DNA of 24,530 bases. Source: a virus. Made by a program: the position numbers and the translations under genes. How positions within the stretch are numbered: the stretch's first letter is position 1; each line of letters opens with the position of its first letter. The DNA lies in IMG/VR virus record IMGVR_UViG_3300021598_000033, positions 1 through 24,530 of that record; one strand, given 5' to 3'. Of this stretch, positions 22,935 to 24,530 are shown in pieces. The notes under the pieces were generated by a model, which saw only the letters and a list, made by a program, of their open reading frames with translations, was not told where the DNA came from and ran no database searches.

Positions 22935-23106
22935 GAGTTTGTAAAGGATTATCTTTCAATTCAAATTCACCGAGTTCTACTGTCCACCACGAGCAATAAC
23001 ACTCCTTGCACACTCTACGTCTTCTAATCCAGTTCTTAGTCTCATGCGCCCTCGTCTCAGCTACCTTAATCTCAAAGCTGTCACAGCCATCATTCACACA
23101 AATCAT
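22927..23106 (-). CDS. NrdR-like zinc-ribbon mini-protein, 59 aa
   Basis: Translation starts MICVNDGCDSFEIKVAETRA, continues HETKNWIRRRRVCKECYCSW and ends WTVELGEFELKDNPLQTHG. C3, C8, C33 and C36 with the stretch 'TR......WIRRRR.C..C' reproduce the zinc-ribbon of NrdR-type regulators ('M.CP.C.......TR......IRRRR.C..C...f.T.E') without its ATP-cone. It would bind DNA or RNA through the arginine strand. ATGA overlap with the upstream gene and 8-bp overlap with the downstream one support expression. Function in the phage unknown, perhaps transcription control. Confidence 0.65.
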   Translation of the reverse strand: MICVNDGCDSFEIKVAETRAHETKNWIRRRRVCKECYCSWWTVELGEFELKDNPLQTHG

Positions 23107-23597
23107 TGCTCTTGCTTTCTCTTCCAGATATCTAACATGGCTGCGTACAACTTAGCATAGCCAGCCTCGCCACGCACCCTTGCCACTTCCTTGAGGTACA
23201 GTTGCCGAGTTCGCTTGGATCTAAACTTTCGAAAGACCCATTTGGCCTCACAGTACACCCTAAACTCGTCTGAATAGGATCCAACCGCTCTGCCATTCGG
23301 CAGATGAACCAGCCTTGATGTTGGGTGAACCTTACGACAAGCGAAACAGATGGGTCGTAATACATTTATTTGCTCTCCCTCTCTGTCTTCCTTCGGTAAC
23401 AATCCTTGCACATCCACCGCCTGACTCTGGTAACAATCCTTGCACATCCACCGCCTGACTCTGCCCTTTGCGCTTACTTTCCAATTGCCACCTTCTATAT
23501 GTACGCTGTATTGACAATTACTGCACCAGCGCTTGCCAGTAATACTAGACTCAGCCTGTACAGCCTTTGTGTATACGTCTTTATCGTGTGTACCCAT
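23103..23597 (-). CDS. Double zinc-ribbon protein, possibly a duplication-made fusion, 164 aa
   Basis: The N-terminal ribbon has KRWCSNCQ (C25, C28) and RRWMCKDC (C52, C55), a standard CxxC-CxxC site. The second part has RPICFACRKVHPTSR (C84, C87) and C116, then a basic helical end KFRSKRTRQLYLKEVARVRG. Between them, residues 57-68 (QSQAVDVQGLLP) are an out-of-frame reading of a 34-bp duplicate. Without one copy the first ribbon would end after YRRKTERESK at 65 aa, and the second part would be a separate frame with GTG or TTG starts. The start overlaps the methyltransferase stop by 17 bp. Likely a nucleic-acid-binding accessory protein; not an HNH enzyme, since no H-N-H residues are seen. Confidence 0.55.
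   Translation of the reverse strand: MGTHDKDVYTKAVQAESSITGKRWCSNCQYSVHIEGGNWKVSAKGRVRRWMCKDCYQSQAVDVQGLLPKEDREGEQINVLRPICFACRKVHPTSRLVHLPNGRAVGSYSDEFRVYCEAKWVFRKFRSKRTRQLYLKEVARVRGEAGYAKLYAAMLDIWKRKQEQ
23395..23462. repeat. Exact 34-bp tandem duplication
   Basis: 23395-23428 and 23429-23462 are identical, with no spacer. The unit length is 3n+1, so it changes the reading frame within the zinc-ribbon gene. There are only two copies and no spacers, so this is not a CRISPR. Confidence 0.9.
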
Positions 23598-24530
23598 GCT
23601 CTAGCCTGTTTATTCGTTCACCAATCCATCGCATCACCGGCACAGCCATTGAGTTGCCCATTGCTTTGTATCTTGGGCCATCTGGGCAGTTCTCTCTAAT
23701 GTTTGTGTAGTTATCAGGAAATCCTTGCAATCTTTCGCACTCAACTGGTGTCAGTCTGCGGACAGCCATGTTATGCATTGTTGCTGGAGTTTTGCTTTTA
23801 TCCAATGTGGGGCTTATTGTATCCATAGACATACTTTGCGATGGTGAATTTTGCCAACCAAAGGCAACTGAGTGACGGCTTGACGTATCCAAAGTATTCA
23901 TTGGATCACCAGGATGTCCAACACCTAAACCATTGCCTTTGCCATCGTTATTTCTGCTGTTGCCGCCCCCCTTGAATTGTGTAGCCTGTGCGTGAATTGG
24001 TATGGCCAATGCACCTACGATAAATGTTTCTGAGCCACCGCTTAGGACTCCTCCACTTGCTTTGGTTGTTCCGGCAATGACATCTTCACGATATTGTCCA
24101 AAGCTGCTTTCAACATAGCCGGCAACACTTTGCCTCGTCTTTCTGCTCGGTTTAGGATTCCCTGACAGGCTCTCGGACTCAAATAATACTTCTGCGGGAG
24201 GTCTCCAGTCTCCAAGATATCCGACAACAAAGACTCTTCTACGTCTTTGTGGTACTCCAAAGTATTGAGCGTCAAGCACCCGATATGAGAACCCATACCC
24301 GCATTCGGCCACCGCTCCGAGAAAGGAACCAAAATCCCTTCCACCGCCTGAACTGAGGACACCCGGCACGTTTTCCCATATGAACCACTTGGGTCTAAAC
24401 TTGTCAAGAATTCCAACATAGGTAAGGGCAAGGTTTCCTCTTGGGTCTTCGAGTCCTTTTCTGAGTCCAGCAACTGAGAATGATTGGCATGGGGTTCCTC
24501 CAACCAAAAGTCCAACTGTGTCATTGATAT
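23581..24530 (-). CDS. C5 cytosine-specific DNA methyltransferase, N-terminus cut by window edge
   Basis: The frame is open to the window end, reading INDTVGLLVGGTPCQSFSVA. The catalytic cysteine lies in PCQSFS, followed by ENVPG (motif VI), FGVPQRRRRVFVVG (motif VIII), VRRLTPVECERLQGFPDNYT (motif IX) and KAMGNSMAVPVM (motif X). The S-adenosylmethionine-binding motif I lies outside. The variable region between VIII and IX (about 115 to 245 from the TTG at 24507) is rich in G, S and N and sets the target site, which I cannot predict. Such phage enzymes modify the phage genome to escape host restriction. A TTG at 24507 is not the true start. Everything visible of the enzyme is intact. Confidence 0.92.
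   Translation of the reverse strand, partial: INDTVGLLVGGTPCQSFSVAGLRKGLEDPRGNLALTYVGILDKFRPKWFIWENVPGVLSSGGGRDFGSFLGAVAECGYGFSYRVLDAQYFGVPQRRRRVFVVGYLGDWRPPAEVLFESESLSGNPKPSRKTRQSVAGYVESSFGQYREDVIAGTTKASGGVLSGGSETFIVGALAIPIHAQATQFKGGGNSRNNDGKGNGLGVGHPGDPMNTLDTSSRHSVAFGWQNSPSQSMSMDTISPTLDKSKTPATMHNMAVRRLTPVECERLQGFPDNYTNIRENCPDGPRYKAMGNSMAVPVMRWIGERINRLEHGYTR
24042..24524 (-). CDS. 160-codon overlapping ORF inside the methyltransferase gene
   Basis: Same strand as the methyltransferase but another frame. Starts MTQLDFWLEEPHANHSQLLD (ATG), then GSYGKTCRVSSVQAVEGILV, PNAGMGSHIGCLTLNTLEYH and LSDILETGDLPQKYYLSPRA with CQGILNRAERRGKVLPAMLK. The second half reads like folded protein, and from memory very similar 'kYyLSpkA..GILrRAekRGk.LP' and 'GrTsp' sequences are annotated in many phages. 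HANHS is the shifted reading of the methylase PCQSFS codons, so part of the similarity follows from the overlap. May be a real overprinted gene or a recurrent by-product of conserved methylase codons. Upstream ribosome site is outside the window. Confidence 0.35.
   Translation of the reverse strand: MTQLDFWLEEPHANHSQLLDSEKDSKTQEETLPLPMLEFLTSLDPSGSYGKTCRVSSVQAVEGILVPFSERWPNAGMGSHIGCLTLNTLEYHKDVEESLLSDILETGDLPQKYYLSPRACQGILNRAERRGKVLPAMLKAALDNIVKMSLPEQPKQVEES

Noticed and set aside
23395-23462. Possible CRISPR from the repeated 34-bp unit
   Set aside because: Only two copies, no spacer between them, and located within a coding frame.
23332-23517. Minus-strand 61-codon ORF across the tandem duplication
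   Set aside because: Arises because the duplication repeats the same word in other frames; no ribosome site and no domain.
1-24530. tRNA genes, integrase and attachment sites
   Set aside because: No cloverleaf-like sequence, recombinase motif or att-like direct repeat was seen; no support for a prophage state.

Overview
The window is a 24.5 kb piece of a tailed double-stranded DNA phage genome (Caudoviricetes). The virion genes are those of a short-tailed, T7-type podovirus. They comprise a large terminase, a one-piece head-tail connector (portal), a scaffold, a major capsid protein, tail tubular proteins A and B, a set of internal (ejected) virion proteins, and the start of a tail fibre with a T7-gp17-like N-terminus. 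Nearly everything is on the minus strand, packed with 1-4 bp stop/start overlaps (ATGA, TAATG, TGATG). I see no bacterial housekeeping genes, tRNA, rRNA, integrase, lysis genes or RNA polymerase. Host and phage lineage cannot be read from the sequence. The Bbp19-like, DUF6321-like and DUF6496-like small proteins fit environmental podoviruses of Gram-negative hosts.

Layout in the direction of minus-strand transcription, from high to low coordinates. (1) 24530-20473, early or accessory part: a C5 cytosine DNA methyltransferase (5' end cut by the window edge), two cysteine-rich zinc-ribbon proteins, a 67-aa unknown, a winged-helix protein overlapped by a 96-aa unknown, a GC-rich structured gap, very small ORFs with strong ribosome sites, a DUF736/SSB-like protein, a probable small terminase, a small zinc protein, and a 48-aa two-helix membrane protein. 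(2) 19081-20396: the only plus-strand block, a helix-turn-helix/metallophosphoesterase gene coupled to a SprT-like metalloprotease gene, placed between the probable small and the large terminase. (3) 19024-14743, packaging and small virion proteins: terL, a T7 gp13-like protein, a tandem pair of MGG-FGG paralogues, a DUF6496-like 51-aa protein, a tandem pair of small basic paralogues, a beta-rich protein, a DUF6321-like protein and a conserved 129-aa protein. (4) 14743-10719, head: portal, Bbp19-like protein, scaffold, an intrinsic terminator, a 271-bp gap that may carry its own promoter, major capsid protein and a small putative decoration protein, then a second hairpin. (5) 10647-1, tail and ejection: tail tubular A and B, a small internal protein, a 556-aa helical internal protein, two very large internal/polyvalent proteins (777 and 992 aa) and the tail fibre N-terminus.

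The capsid and decoration genes form a cassette bounded by two hairpins, which would let them be expressed at a different level from scaffold and tail genes. The large internal proteins carry polyvalent-protein-type modules and are probably injected with the DNA.

The least explained points are these: a 34-bp exact tandem duplication (not a multiple of three) joining two reading frames in a zinc-ribbon gene; a 160-codon ORF inside the methyltransferase gene in another frame; the plus-strand phosphoesterase/SprT cassette; two adjacent pairs of small tandem paralogues; an NrdR-like mini zinc ribbon; and long perfect palindromes in or near intergenic gaps.
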